From Aquiflexum gelatinilyticum (GTDB lineage: Bacteria; Bacteroidota; Bacteroidia; Cytophagales; Cyclobacteriaceae), in contig NZ_JANSUY010000011.1 of assembly GCF_024741135.1 (NCBI RefSeq), forward strand, positions 62,001 through 126,000: a DNA stretch of 64,000 nt, in the 5' to 3' direction. The stretch's first letter is position 1. Every line of letters starts with the position of its first letter. A program made the translations under genes and the position numbers. A model generated the notes under the pieces. The model ran no database searches. It had not been told where the DNA came from and saw only the letters and a list, made by a program, of their open reading frames with translations. Below are positions 54,253 through 63,417 of the stretch, piece by piece.

Positions 54253-55680
54253 TCAATTGCCTAAAACCACTCTCCTATATGAAACCAAAGAAGGGCTACC
54301 AGAATCTTCAACTTCGAGGATAACGTGCAAGGTTTGGCCCTCACCCAATTCAGGCATCACGAATTCAATTTCCATAGCATGCGGATCAAATAATTCCAGG
54401 TCTCCGGTATAAGCGCCGGCTTCCTTGTAGATCCACCACTTGTACCTGATTTGGTCTCCGTCGGGATCCATGCTTCCCTTTGCAGAAAGCTTGATTGTTT
54501 TTCCCTTTTCAACTTTCCCAAATGCCAAAGCTTTTCCTTTGTTTCCATTGAGTACAATGACAGGATTGTGGTTGACTTTTTTATAATCATCGGCAATATT
54601 CCAGTCCATCCTTGCCGCAAAATCATGCTGATACGCCTTTCTCCATCTCCAGATTGTCGCCTGATTGGAAGCTTCCTTTCGGCCATCGGCCAAGGTGATT
54701 TCATCTTGGGTATTGATCGATGATGTCCAGATTTTGTCTTTTTCTCCGTAAGACTGCCACCATTCATATCGCCCGGCCCAGCCGCCATAAGTGGGGCTTT
54801 TGTACCATCCCAAACCGTTATTGATCAGACCAAAAAAAGAAGGCGTATCACCTTCCATGATATAGATAACATCAAGGTAATTGGCCCCCAAGGGACCGTG
54901 ATTTTCCTTGATATTGGCATTCAACCATGGATTGTCGACCAACTCAAAATCAACCATTGGGGCATTCTTGTACCAGCGGTCCCCTGCTATTCCTGTCCAG
55001 GTTGCTTTGTAATATTCCCTCCAATTGTCTCCTGCACTTGCATCCACGATATAAAAAATCCCTGGAAAATTATGCCTGACCCAAGGTCCAGCAAAATCTT
55101 GGTCAGAAATGGCATAAACCCTAAGTTTGGCAACAAATTTTGCGACCTCTGCTTCTGACCTGGTGTTTTTTACTTTCCAAAGAGCCTGTGCCAGACAATT
55201 TGCCCCGCCCCAGACAGATACCCAAAGTGGCCTGTCATCGGCTTTGTCCACAGCTTTAATGAGCATTTCAGAACCGGGAGAATCTTTGCCCTCGCCCACC
55301 CCATCCATGCTAAACAATGGTAGGTGCTGCGTAGTTATGCCAAGAAGGTATTCCATTGTAGGAAATCCAGAAGCATGTTTGTCAAGATTTGATTTGACCT
55401 TTCCATAGTTGCGCACCAATTCTTCGATTTTGTCTTTTCGGATTCCGTTTCGTAAATGAGTAGAAGTCGTAGCCACGATTCCCTCGATGTCATATTCATT
55501 GGAATAAACCAGCAACCGTACTAATGACTGTTGGTCGTCCGGTTCGTTGGTGATGTCAGTCAGGACAAAAAGCCGCTGTTTGACGGGCTCTTCGAAGGAA
55601 AGTATTGTCTGTCCTTTTAATACCTGATTAACAGTAAGTAAGACTATACAACAAATGAGGAATAAAGATCTATGAGGCAT
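54253..55680 (-). CDS. DUF1593 nucleoside-hydrolase-like exported protein
   Basis: A 475-residue protein with a signal peptide (about 1-23). The N-terminal domain (about 30-330) is nucleoside-hydrolase-like: LTDITNEPDDQQSLVRLL carries the acidic calcium-site residues and VSVWGGANCLAQAL the ligand loop. A C-terminal beta domain (about 370-475, NGNKGKALAFGKVEKG...KAKGSMDPDGDQIRYKWW) resembles the Sde182-type carbohydrate-associated region. Family function is not settled; a role in polysaccharide degradation is often suggested. Confidence 0.87.
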   Translation of the reverse strand: MPHRSLFLICCIVLLTVNQVLKGQTILSFEEPVKQRLFVLTDITNEPDDQQSLVRLLVYSNEYDIEGIVATTSTHLRNGIRKDKIEELVRNYGKVKSNLDKHASGFPTMEYLLGITTQHLPLFSMDGVGEGKDSPGSEMLIKAVDKADDRPLWVSVWGGANCLAQALWKVKNTRSEAEVAKFVAKLRVYAISDQDFAGPWVRHNFPGIFYIVDASAGDNWREYYKATWTGIAGDRWYKNAPMVDFELVDNPWLNANIKENHGPLGANYLDVIYIMEGDTPSFFGLINNGLGWYKSPTYGGWAGRYEWWQSYGEKDKIWTSSINTQDEITLADGRKEASNQATIWRWRKAYQHDFAARMDWNIADDYKKVNHNPVIVLNGNKGKALAFGKVEKGKTIKLSAKGSMDPDGDQIRYKWWIYKEAGAYTGDLELFDPHAMEIEFVMPELGEGQTLHVILEVEDSGSPSLVSYRRVVLGN

Positions 55681-55959
55681 CGAAATTTCAGGTTTATTTG
55701 AAGTTTTTAAGTTAATAATAATTAGAATAAATCTCCTTTCTTCAAATTAAAAATGAAATGAAAAAGGATTCATAAAAATTTTTTATCATCAGAATCCAAA
55801 ATTTTAAAAACTAAACATGTCATCAAATCGGATTTTCAATTCCAATTCAATAGTTTAGGGTTTCTTAAATAATGGGTCAGACTTTTGAATTCACTTGATT
55901 TTTTAAGAAAGGCCCTTAAACTGGAAAATGGAAATAAAACAGGAATAATCCCTATTGAA
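55681..55959. other. Divergent intergenic region
   Basis: About 280 AT-rich bases between divergent genes. No TAnnTTTG box with good spacing and no hairpin was found. The frame upstream of 55960 can be read from a TTG at 55885, but it would place the signal peptide internally. Confidence 0.5.
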
Positions 55960-56619
55960 ATGAAAATCATCAAAATCAAAAAGTCTTTTTTTGCCATACT
56001 TCCGCTGATAGGCTTTATCATGTCGGGAATCGAGGCAAAAGCTACTACACTCAATGACAGTATTCCTGAAAAATCAAGCGAATTTAAAAAAGGAATCCGC
56101 TTTTCCCCTTCAATGAACTTCTTTGACTACGGAGATTTGTCCTTTGGGCAGATAGCTTCGGACTATAAATTCGGAGCAGCTTTGGGAATGGTCTTTGACT
56201 GGAAAATGAGCGATTACCACAGGTTCAGACTTGAACCCTACGTGGAATACCAAAACATCAAAAACAATTCCATCAATCCTGATATCGAAGCCATCACTTC
56301 CTTTAGCAACCTGATCTTCGGTGTGGATGCGCTGCCCTTGGTATTGACTTATGGAGGAAAATACAAAGGAACAATTTCTGCCGGGGGTTTTGCCAAATAT
56401 GTCCTAAACAGTTCACAAAGCACCACTCTTAATGGCAATTCGGTCAATAACTTCGAGGTAGAAATCAACAAACTCCAATATGGATTTTCCTTTGGGGCGG
56501 GAGCTTATTTGGGAAAAAGACTTGTAGAATTAAGGTTTTATCAATCTCTCAATGATTTTGTCAACAGTCCGGTTATTCCCAACAGTATCAATCAGGTTCA
56601 ACTCATTCTAGTATACTAA
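55960..56619 (+). CDS. Outer-membrane beta-barrel protein
   Basis: A 219-residue exported protein. A signal peptide (about 1-27, ending GIEAKA) is followed by alternating beta strands with aromatic ends (FRLEPYVEYQNI, KYKGTISAGGFAKYVL, LVELRFYQSLNDFV) and a C-terminal VQLILVY strand, as in porin-like or OmpA-like barrels. The TAA stop overlaps the ATG of the metzincin lipoprotein gene by one base, so the two are translated together. Confidence 0.8.
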   Translation: MKIIKIKKSFFAILPLIGFIMSGIEAKATTLNDSIPEKSSEFKKGIRFSPSMNFFDYGDLSFGQIASDYKFGAALGMVFDWKMSDYHRFRLEPYVEYQNIKNNSINPDIEAITSFSNLIFGVDALPLVLTYGGKYKGTISAGGFAKYVLNSSQSTTLNGNSVNNFEVEINKLQYGFSFGAGAYLGKRLVELRFYQSLNDFVNSPVIPNSINQVQLILVY

Positions 56620-58121
56620 TGAAAAATGTCCTTTTAATTTTCGCTTTTTTGACGCTTCTGCTGTTCAATTCCTGTATGACTGACAGAGAAGCTGAAAATT
56701 CATTTTACCTCAATCAGATCAATAAAATTCAAGTGATCTCCTCCAAAACAATATTTTTTACAGAAAACAGGGAGGAAGATTTCAACTTGACTGTAAGTTT
56801 TTTTGACAGAGATAACAGACCTTTTTTGAATAACATTGATGTGCCTTATGTGATTTATCTGGGGGACTCTGTGATCAAAGAACCCTCTCTTGACCTTTCC
56901 AAGCCAGGCAAATACAAGCTTAGGGTCATGTTTCCCACCCGTGAACTGACATTTAGCAATGAGGTTGAGATTGAAGTAGTGGAGGGAGATTATATCAAAG
57001 AACTGGTCCTGGATTTTTCCAACGAGACCAGAAATCAATTTACTCTAGTCAACAACGAACCCTATGATTTCACCCTGAGGGCTTTTGGACCTGATGGGGA
57101 AATACCCGGAGTGGAAGAACAAATCAAAAGGAACCTTTCTTTACAAGTAGGAAATGTGAACACAAACCGATTGACAGGCATTCCAATAACTCAAATCGGG
57201 TTGATCGATGTGCAGGCCTCTGTTTTTGGAATTGAAAGCAATATTCTCAAAATCAATTCCCGACAGGATGTTTCCTATCCCATCAAAGAGTTTCAGGTGG
57301 TATTCCATGTTTTTTCTAATCTCTTTACACCTAGCCAATCCTCATTTGAAAGTCAGATAAACAGTTCGAATATTGCTTTTAGCGGTGGTATAAGGAGCTC
57401 CTTTAGAAGGAACTTAAATGCAGTAGATGCAGGATTCAGGTTTAAATTGGCAGACAGAAATCCCGATGGCAGTCTGATGGAAACAAAAGGTGTCAACAGA
57501 ATTATGTCAAATAAGGTTTTCCTGGATGCCCAAGACCAAGAACTATTGCAATTAAAGTTTAACAGCTTATGGGATCCTTCTCAATATATCAATGTTTTTA
57601 TAGAGGATCTTTCTAGCCTTCAGGCCGCAGGATATGCTTATTTACCTTTTTTGACAAGTCCTGTAGTAGGTGGACTTAATCCAATTTTGGAAGAGGACAC
57701 GGAGTTATTTTACCCTATAATGGTAGCATTGGACTACAGGTTATTCAATGGTCAATACAGGGACGACAATGTATTGGCGCATGAATTGGGCCATTATCTT
57801 GGGCTGTATCATACCTTTCAGGATTGTCAAACAGGTGATTTTTGTGATGATACCCAATCACATACCCTTCCTTCAAATCAATCAATAAGGTTCAGTAACA
57901 ACAGAACAAACTGTTCAAATGAACCATACATCTCCACCAATTTTATGGATTACATAAGCGTAGTGGATAATTTCACTTTTGACCAAAAGGAAAGAATGAC
58001 AAAAGTGTATGAAAACGCACTCTTTATGCCCAAAGACTTCAATGCCCCGGATTCGAGAATAAAGCCATTTAAAAGAGGACAGCTTGATCCAAGCATCAAG
58101 CCCATTATCTGTAACTTTTGA
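56619..58121 (+). CDS. Metzincin lipoprotein (BF0631-like zinc metalloprotease)
   Basis: A 500-residue lipoprotein. The lipobox LLFNSC (Cys19) follows a short hydrophobic signal. The N-terminal half (about 35-220) holds two beta-sandwich-like parts. The catalytic domain has HELGHYLGLYH (His388, Glu389, His392, His398) and a Met-turn NFMDY (Met443), the full metzincin set. It resembles the Bacteroidota zinc-dependent metalloproteinase lipoprotein family. It is probably on the outer membrane, coupled to the barrel protein coded just before it. Substrate unknown. Confidence 0.88.
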   Translation: MKNVLLIFAFLTLLLFNSCMTDREAENSFYLNQINKIQVISSKTIFFTENREEDFNLTVSFFDRDNRPFLNNIDVPYVIYLGDSVIKEPSLDLSKPGKYKLRVMFPTRELTFSNEVEIEVVEGDYIKELVLDFSNETRNQFTLVNNEPYDFTLRAFGPDGEIPGVEEQIKRNLSLQVGNVNTNRLTGIPITQIGLIDVQASVFGIESNILKINSRQDVSYPIKEFQVVFHVFSNLFTPSQSSFESQINSSNIAFSGGIRSSFRRNLNAVDAGFRFKLADRNPDGSLMETKGVNRIMSNKVFLDAQDQELLQLKFNSLWDPSQYINVFIEDLSSLQAAGYAYLPFLTSPVVGGLNPILEEDTELFYPIMVALDYRLFNGQYRDDNVLAHELGHYLGLYHTFQDCQTGDFCDDTQSHTLPSNQSIRFSNNRTNCSNEPYISTNFMDYISVVDNFTFDQKERMTKVYENALFMPKDFNAPDSRIKPFKRGQLDPSIKPIICNF

Positions 58122-58272
58122 TAAGATCGGGTCATCTTATTCTGTTATTGAAAATTCGTTTTAATCCTCATTTGGGACAAAAGAACTTATCTTTCATGGT
58201 TCTTTCTAAAACGGAAATGAATTAAAGGATTGGATTTCTAAGATTCTGCGATTGTGTCTATATTGGTATTCT

Positions 58273-59310
58273 ATGGCAAGATTCTTCCGCAATATCCGTC
58301 AACAGCTTTTGGTCGAAAACAGGTTTACCCGATACCTCATTTACGCCATAGGCGAGATATTTTTGGTAGTGGTGGGGATCATGATTGCAGTGTATTTCAA
58401 TAACAAAAACACGGACAAAAAAACCAAAGCCGAAACAAACAGACTTGTTGCTGACCTTGAAAAAGGACTCAAAACCAATCAGTTTTTACTGGATAGATTT
58501 TCTGGCCGCTTTGATGCACAGGATTCTATGATGGGATTGCTGATAAATGGGGAGTTGACTGAAGAGAATTTTAAAAGAAACAGGATTTTGAATGACTTGA
58601 TGGGAAACAGTACCCAATACGCCTGGCTTCAAGATGAAAATATCATCACCATCCTTCAAAAAGAAAGGGATTTTGATCTTTCCTATAACCAACTCATCAA
58701 ACTGATAAAATCATACAAATCAAGACTCGATGACCTGGAAAAAACTGCCGAAGAATTGAATGAATTAGGCAATTGGAATGAAAAACTTATGGCTGATAAT
58801 TTTGATTGGTATTCAGGAACAACAAAAGAAGACCGGGACAAAAAGGTCCAATATATTCTCCGGGATCCATTCTACAAAAACCGCCTCAGTCTATTCCGAA
58901 AAAAATTCAAAAATCAGATTTCCAATATTACCTCTATGGCGGCTATCCGTGCAGCCATTATGGGAGAAATAAAGCGGCTAAATGAAGGACTCAATAATGC
59001 CCAGTTGGATGAATTTTTTAAGACATTAGGTATGCAGCCCTTTCCTCAATTAGACTGTTCCGAATTGGAAAGGGAATGGGAGGATGATTTTTCAGGATTG
59101 ATTTTTTTCCTTTTCTTTAATGGTACAGATGAATCAGTCACTATATACCGCCTGAGGGAAAATGTGGATGCCTGGGAATCATTCAAAATCAATCCGGGAG
59201 AATATGAAATCTTTGGTCAGGTACCGGGCCGTGGATTTATGATTGGTTCACCCGATTCCTGTCAGCAATTGTTCGTAGCCAAAAAAAGAGGTTATCTATT
59301 GATTAAGTAG
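58273..59310 (+). CDS. DUF6090-family membrane protein
   Basis: A 345-residue protein starting MARFFRNIRQQLLVENRFTRYLIYAIGEIFLVVVGIMIAVYFNN, the DUF6090 signature with one transmembrane helix (about 28-46). The rest is a long helical, charged domain (about 50-260) and a short C-terminal beta region with Cys. In related genomes such genes often occur in clusters; here it is single. Function unknown. The ATG at 58273 is preferred over an upstream TTG. Confidence 0.82.
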   Translation: MARFFRNIRQQLLVENRFTRYLIYAIGEIFLVVVGIMIAVYFNNKNTDKKTKAETNRLVADLEKGLKTNQFLLDRFSGRFDAQDSMMGLLINGELTEENFKRNRILNDLMGNSTQYAWLQDENIITILQKERDFDLSYNQLIKLIKSYKSRLDDLEKTAEELNELGNWNEKLMADNFDWYSGTTKEDRDKKVQYILRDPFYKNRLSLFRKKFKNQISNITSMAAIRAAIMGEIKRLNEGLNNAQLDEFFKTLGMQPFPQLDCSELEREWEDDFSGLIFFLFFNGTDESVTIYRLRENVDAWESFKINPGEYEIFGQVPGRGFMIGSPDSCQQLFVAKKRGYLLIK

Positions 59311-59450
59311 GAATAGGCAAATTGTTTTCAAAAGTAAAAAATCTCAACCTGTTATAATTCCCATCAAATTTTTCTTTTTTCAAACCCACTTTCAAAGTAT
59401 CTTTTGGAAAGTGAAAAGATCCTGAAATTTCAATAAAACCAAATAAACCT

Positions 59451-60494
59451 ATGTCAACTCAAATTGTGGTTTCCCCAAAGTATTTTTCCAAATATTTATT
59501 CTTAAGCCTAACCTTTTTCTTGATCTTCTCCATCAGTTGTCAGGCACAGCAGGGCAAAACATGGTTGCAGTTTGAAGGAAAATCAGGTCCCGGCAAAGGC
59601 AAACATATCGTCCTTGTCAGCGGCGATGACGAATACCGCTCTGAGGAAGGGATGCCCATGTTGGGCAAATTATTGGCAGAACATTATGGGTTTACCTGCA
59701 CGGTTTTGTTCCCGATCGAACCGGAAACAAGCAATATCGTCCCTTCTTACCAAAACAACATACCCGGATTGGAACACTTGGCAAAAGCCGATCTAATGAT
59801 TATGCTCACCAGATTCCGAGAATTGCCAGATGAGCAGACCAAATATTTCCACGACTTCATCATGGCCGGCAAACCGATCATCGGAATGCGGACTGCAACG
59901 CATGCCTTCCACTACGAAAAAAACAAAAACAGTCCCTATGCCAAGTATGATTGGAGAAATAAAACCGCGGGTTGGGAAGGAGGATTCGGGCAAAAAATAC
60001 TCGGCGAAACTTGGGTTGCCCACCATGGCGAACATGCCAAAGAAGGCGCCCGTGCGCTGATCGACGGTCCTGCCCAACTTGCAGACCATCCTATCCTTCG
60101 TGGAGTCAATGATATTTGGGCGGCGTCTGATGTGTATACTGTCAAGAACCTGACCCAAGATGCGCAAGTGCTCGTCTATGGCCAACCCACCAAAGGCATG
60201 ACTCCCGATACGCCTTTGATCTGGGAAAAATCCGTGATGCCTATGGCTTGGACCAAAGATTATCAGGTAGAGGGAGGCAAAAAAGGAAAAGCATTCGCTA
60301 CAACGATGGGCGCATCTGTTGACCTTCAAAGTGAAGACCTGAGGAGATTGATCGTGAATGCTGTTTTTTGGGGATTGGATATGTCGGATCAAATCACACC
60401 TGACCTGAACGTGTCCATCGTCGGAAAGTACGAACCGACCATGTTTGGTTTTGGAACATTCAGAAAAGGAATGAAAGTTGAAGATTTTAAGTGA
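59451..60494 (+). CDS. ThuA-domain exported protein
   Basis: A 347-residue protein with a signal sequence ending near FSISCQAQQ (a possible lipobox). The ThuA fold (a class I glutamine-amidotransferase-like fold) fills about 48-310: HIVLVSGDDEYRSEEGMPMLGKLL, LMIMLTRFRELPDEQ, PIIGMRTATHAFHY. ThuA relates to trehalose use in rhizobia, but in Bacteroidota it usually accompanies sugar dehydrogenases and isomerases. It is near a sugar isomerase/epimerase gene at 63418. Confidence 0.87.
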   Translation: MSTQIVVSPKYFSKYLFLSLTFFLIFSISCQAQQGKTWLQFEGKSGPGKGKHIVLVSGDDEYRSEEGMPMLGKLLAEHYGFTCTVLFPIEPETSNIVPSYQNNIPGLEHLAKADLMIMLTRFRELPDEQTKYFHDFIMAGKPIIGMRTATHAFHYEKNKNSPYAKYDWRNKTAGWEGGFGQKILGETWVAHHGEHAKEGARALIDGPAQLADHPILRGVNDIWAASDVYTVKNLTQDAQVLVYGQPTKGMTPDTPLIWEKSVMPMAWTKDYQVEGGKKGKAFATTMGASVDLQSEDLRRLIVNAVFWGLDMSDQITPDLNVSIVGKYEPTMFGFGTFRKGMKVEDFK

Positions 60495-60595
60495 AAAAAG
60501 ACAAGAGATATGAGACTTGAGATTCTAGACCCAATTGCCAAGAAATGGAAGATGAAACTGCAAAAACCATCAACCATTCGAAAAGGCTTTTATTA

Positions 60596-60661
60596 GTCAT
60601 CTCGACGAAGAGGAGATCTTTTTGGAGCATTCTACTGATTTCTCCCCAAGGTCGAAATGAC
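60596..60661. repeat. Imperfect long inverted-repeat element (GTCATCTCGACGAAG type)
   Basis: GTCATCTCGACGAAGAGGAG (from 60596) pairs imperfectly with the right arm 60637-60661 (ending GGTCGAAATGAC). The 66-base unit is a dispersed-looking hairpin. A half copy, GTCATCTCGGCGAAGGAG, lies at 60726-60750 in the same orientation. Confidence 0.7.
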
Positions 60662-60725
60662 AAGTTGAAGCTCTCTGCCAAATTAAACTGTAAGAAACAT
60701 CAAGCTTAGGATTAGACTTATCTTT

Positions 60726-60750
60726 GTCATCTCGGCGAAGGAGATATCTT
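60726..60750. repeat. Half copy of the GTCATCTCGACGAAG element
   Basis: It matches the left arm of the element at 60596 with a few changes and has no right arm. It ends two bases before the stop codon of the receptor gene. Confidence 0.6.
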
Positions 60751-60752
60751 TT

Positions 60753-63308
60753 CTAAAAATTCACCTGATAAGAAAGTGTAAATGCCCTTGACGGTAACCA
60801 AGTGGACGCTGCATCAATCCCTGATGAATAATAATTGTCAAAGTATTCAACATGCTCATCAAATTGCCAAACAGGCCTTGTACTTAGCCTTGCTTCAGGA
60901 TCGGCGGCGGAATACGAGGTGATGAAAAACAGGTTATTTGCGATCAGGGAGATTCTGCTTGACACTTTTTTATTTTTGATCAAAAAATTCAGATCCCTCG
61001 AAACTGACAAGTAGTGCAGTGAAATAAATCCGGATTCTTCAATAAAGTAACTGCTGAACCTATTATAATCAGTCAGGCCCTGATCTTTAAGATTCTGAAA
61101 TGAGCGGAGCGCATTTTGATTAAAAAACGTCACCCCACCATACCACAGGTTGGTTTCATTGGCATTGACATGCCCAAAAACTCCCCTGAAAAACGCATCC
61201 AAATGCCATTTTTTCCATTGCACCTGATGGTTCCAGCCCATCCACCATCGAGGAATTGTTTGACCTTGGGGCACATAATCAGTCCTCCAATCCTGTTGGT
61301 TATTGTCCTGTTGCAGGATCCATTGTCCAGTGTTGCGGTCAATTCCCAAATATTCAAGTGCCCTGCCTGTCCCGATGGGCTCGCCGGTCCTAAGGGTATT
61401 ATATTGGGATAGTGGACCTCCTCCTGGAACTCTTGTTTCCCCCACGTCGTATCCTTCCAAGCTCGTGAATTCAGCATCCAAGTCTGTCCATTCAGATTTT
61501 AGAAAAGTGGCATTGACACTGCTTTGGTAAAATACATTACCGATTTTTACTGTATTTAACCCAATAACCCACTCAGAACCTCTATTCCTTATCTCCCCAA
61601 AATTCTGGTAAGTGAACGGATAATAGGAATTCCAATCCGTATAATCCCAGTTATATGCCCGCATCAGATTGATAAAATCTGAAGACCTGCTGGTAAAAAA
61701 CCTCAATTCCCCGGATAGCTTATTCTGAAAAAAGGACCCACTCCCCCCAATTTCCCATTGATGGGTGTCTTCCCATTTCAAATCCGGATTGGCAAAGTGG
61801 GTGAAATTCACATAAGGCTCAATTTGCAATATGGTTTTGCTCAGTCCAGTCCGGTCCGGAATTAATCCGGTATGGGAATAGGATGTAAAAACCTGAAATT
61901 TTGGACTGAGACGGTATTTCAGATCCATTCCGAAAAATTGTCCCCATCCTGCATTTTCCCCCAAATTAGAAGAACTTTCCGGTTGGTAGAGGAAGTCAAA
62001 GTATAATCTTTCCTTCCAATTGGACTGCACGAAAAAACCCAAGGCATTTAAAGTGTATTTACCGATTTGAGGATTCAAGGTTTGCTCTATGATCGTATTC
62101 TCTGGCTCAAATGGTCTATACAGATTGGTGCCCGTTTGGTCATAGCTTATCTTTTGAGAGGTAAAACGGATACCCGGATTGAAAGTAAAGTCGTTGATAT
62201 GAATCAAATAATCGGATGAAAACTCCAGGTAAGTACGGTCATCCTTTCTTGTTTTATTCCTCTGAAAGGTTCCTGCATCATTACTCAAACCAATGATTCC
62301 GTCAAAGTAGAATTGGTCTTTGATTGTCCCAACTTTGCCTATTCTTCCACTGATTGTCCATTTCGAAAAAGGATTGGCCGTAATATTTGCCTGAAACATT
62401 TCCATTTTAGAATCCAATGTGTTTTGATCCGCATTCATTCTCAGCCAAGGATTTCCTCTATACATTGTATAAGTATTGACTTGCTGATCCAATGCAAAAG
62501 TAGGGTTCATCCCTACTGCCGCCTGAAAAAAATAAGAATTGCCTATATCGGAATCTCTGTCCACAACCAAAGTTGAAACCCCCGCCTTGATTTTATTTTT
62601 CAAAAAAGAATAATCAAGGGCACCATAAATACTTAACTGCTTGAAGCCGGTCTCCTTTTGGATACCTGCCACATTACGATGACTGAGGATTACTTTGGAA
62701 TTTAAATTGCCTGTCCGGTAACCGAGTTTCAGACCTGTATTGGTTGACCAAGCCGTTTGTGTCAACGCTTCCAACCAATCCGTATCGCTGTTTCCAAAAA
62801 ATGTCCCCGGCGGCGCCTGATTCCTGTATTCCTGAGCATTCAGGTTGTCATAGGGTCTTTGGTAATTTTCCATGCTGACATTTTGAAGAAAGGTTACCGA
62901 AAGCCCTTTCTTCCCAATACCGGAAATGGTAGCATCAAACACGCCGCCTGCGGCTTGCAAACCCATTTCTGCCAACCGACTCCCTCTCCTGACCCCAATA
63001 GAATCGATCAAAAAAGGATCTACCATATGCCAAACCAAACCGGGCATCCCATCCAACATCAACATCGGCTGCATTCTGTTCTTGAAAGTATGGTAACCGC
63101 GGTAAATCATATCAAAGTTGCCATTGGGATTTGATCCCGGTCTTGAGACCAAGAGTCCCGGTATCTGACTCTGTATGGCCTGCGGCAAAGAAAGAATCAA
63201 GCCCTGATTGAATGGCTTTTTCTCCATCTTTAAGCTGTCAGTTTCTTGTGCTTTAGCAAAAAAAGCCAACTGAAAAAAACTGATCGCGAAAATCAAAAAC
63301 CGAAGCAT
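60753..63308 (-). CDS. SusC-like TonB-dependent outer-membrane receptor
   Basis: An 851-residue receptor. Signal peptide (1-20, ending FAKA) leads straight to the SusC-type plug (FNQGLILSLPQAIQSQIPGLLVSRP, RGYHTF and PMLMLDGMPG, about 33-130), then a 22-strand barrel rich in aromatic-ended strands, closing with FTLSYQVNF. It lacks the usual N-terminal carboxypeptidase-like domain and is about 150 residues shorter than standard SusC. No SusD partner is adjacent. Substrate unknown; nearby hydrolases suggest glycan fragments. Confidence 0.88.
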   Translation of the reverse strand: MLRFLIFAISFFQLAFFAKAQETDSLKMEKKPFNQGLILSLPQAIQSQIPGLLVSRPGSNPNGNFDMIYRGYHTFKNRMQPMLMLDGMPGLVWHMVDPFLIDSIGVRRGSRLAEMGLQAAGGVFDATISGIGKKGLSVTFLQNVSMENYQRPYDNLNAQEYRNQAPPGTFFGNSDTDWLEALTQTAWSTNTGLKLGYRTGNLNSKVILSHRNVAGIQKETGFKQLSIYGALDYSFLKNKIKAGVSTLVVDRDSDIGNSYFFQAAVGMNPTFALDQQVNTYTMYRGNPWLRMNADQNTLDSKMEMFQANITANPFSKWTISGRIGKVGTIKDQFYFDGIIGLSNDAGTFQRNKTRKDDRTYLEFSSDYLIHINDFTFNPGIRFTSQKISYDQTGTNLYRPFEPENTIIEQTLNPQIGKYTLNALGFFVQSNWKERLYFDFLYQPESSSNLGENAGWGQFFGMDLKYRLSPKFQVFTSYSHTGLIPDRTGLSKTILQIEPYVNFTHFANPDLKWEDTHQWEIGGSGSFFQNKLSGELRFFTSRSSDFINLMRAYNWDYTDWNSYYPFTYQNFGEIRNRGSEWVIGLNTVKIGNVFYQSSVNATFLKSEWTDLDAEFTSLEGYDVGETRVPGGGPLSQYNTLRTGEPIGTGRALEYLGIDRNTGQWILQQDNNQQDWRTDYVPQGQTIPRWWMGWNHQVQWKKWHLDAFFRGVFGHVNANETNLWYGGVTFFNQNALRSFQNLKDQGLTDYNRFSSYFIEESGFISLHYLSVSRDLNFLIKNKKVSSRISLIANNLFFITSYSAADPEARLSTRPVWQFDEHVEYFDNYYSSGIDAASTWLPSRAFTLSYQVNF

Positions 63309-63417
63309 TATTATTTGGGTTGTTTTGGGAATTGAAATTAAATATAGGTTTTTTAGTTGATTTTTTTCATACGGAAGTAATTTGAATTTCTTATTTTTAG
63401 CAAAACCCTATTAACCC

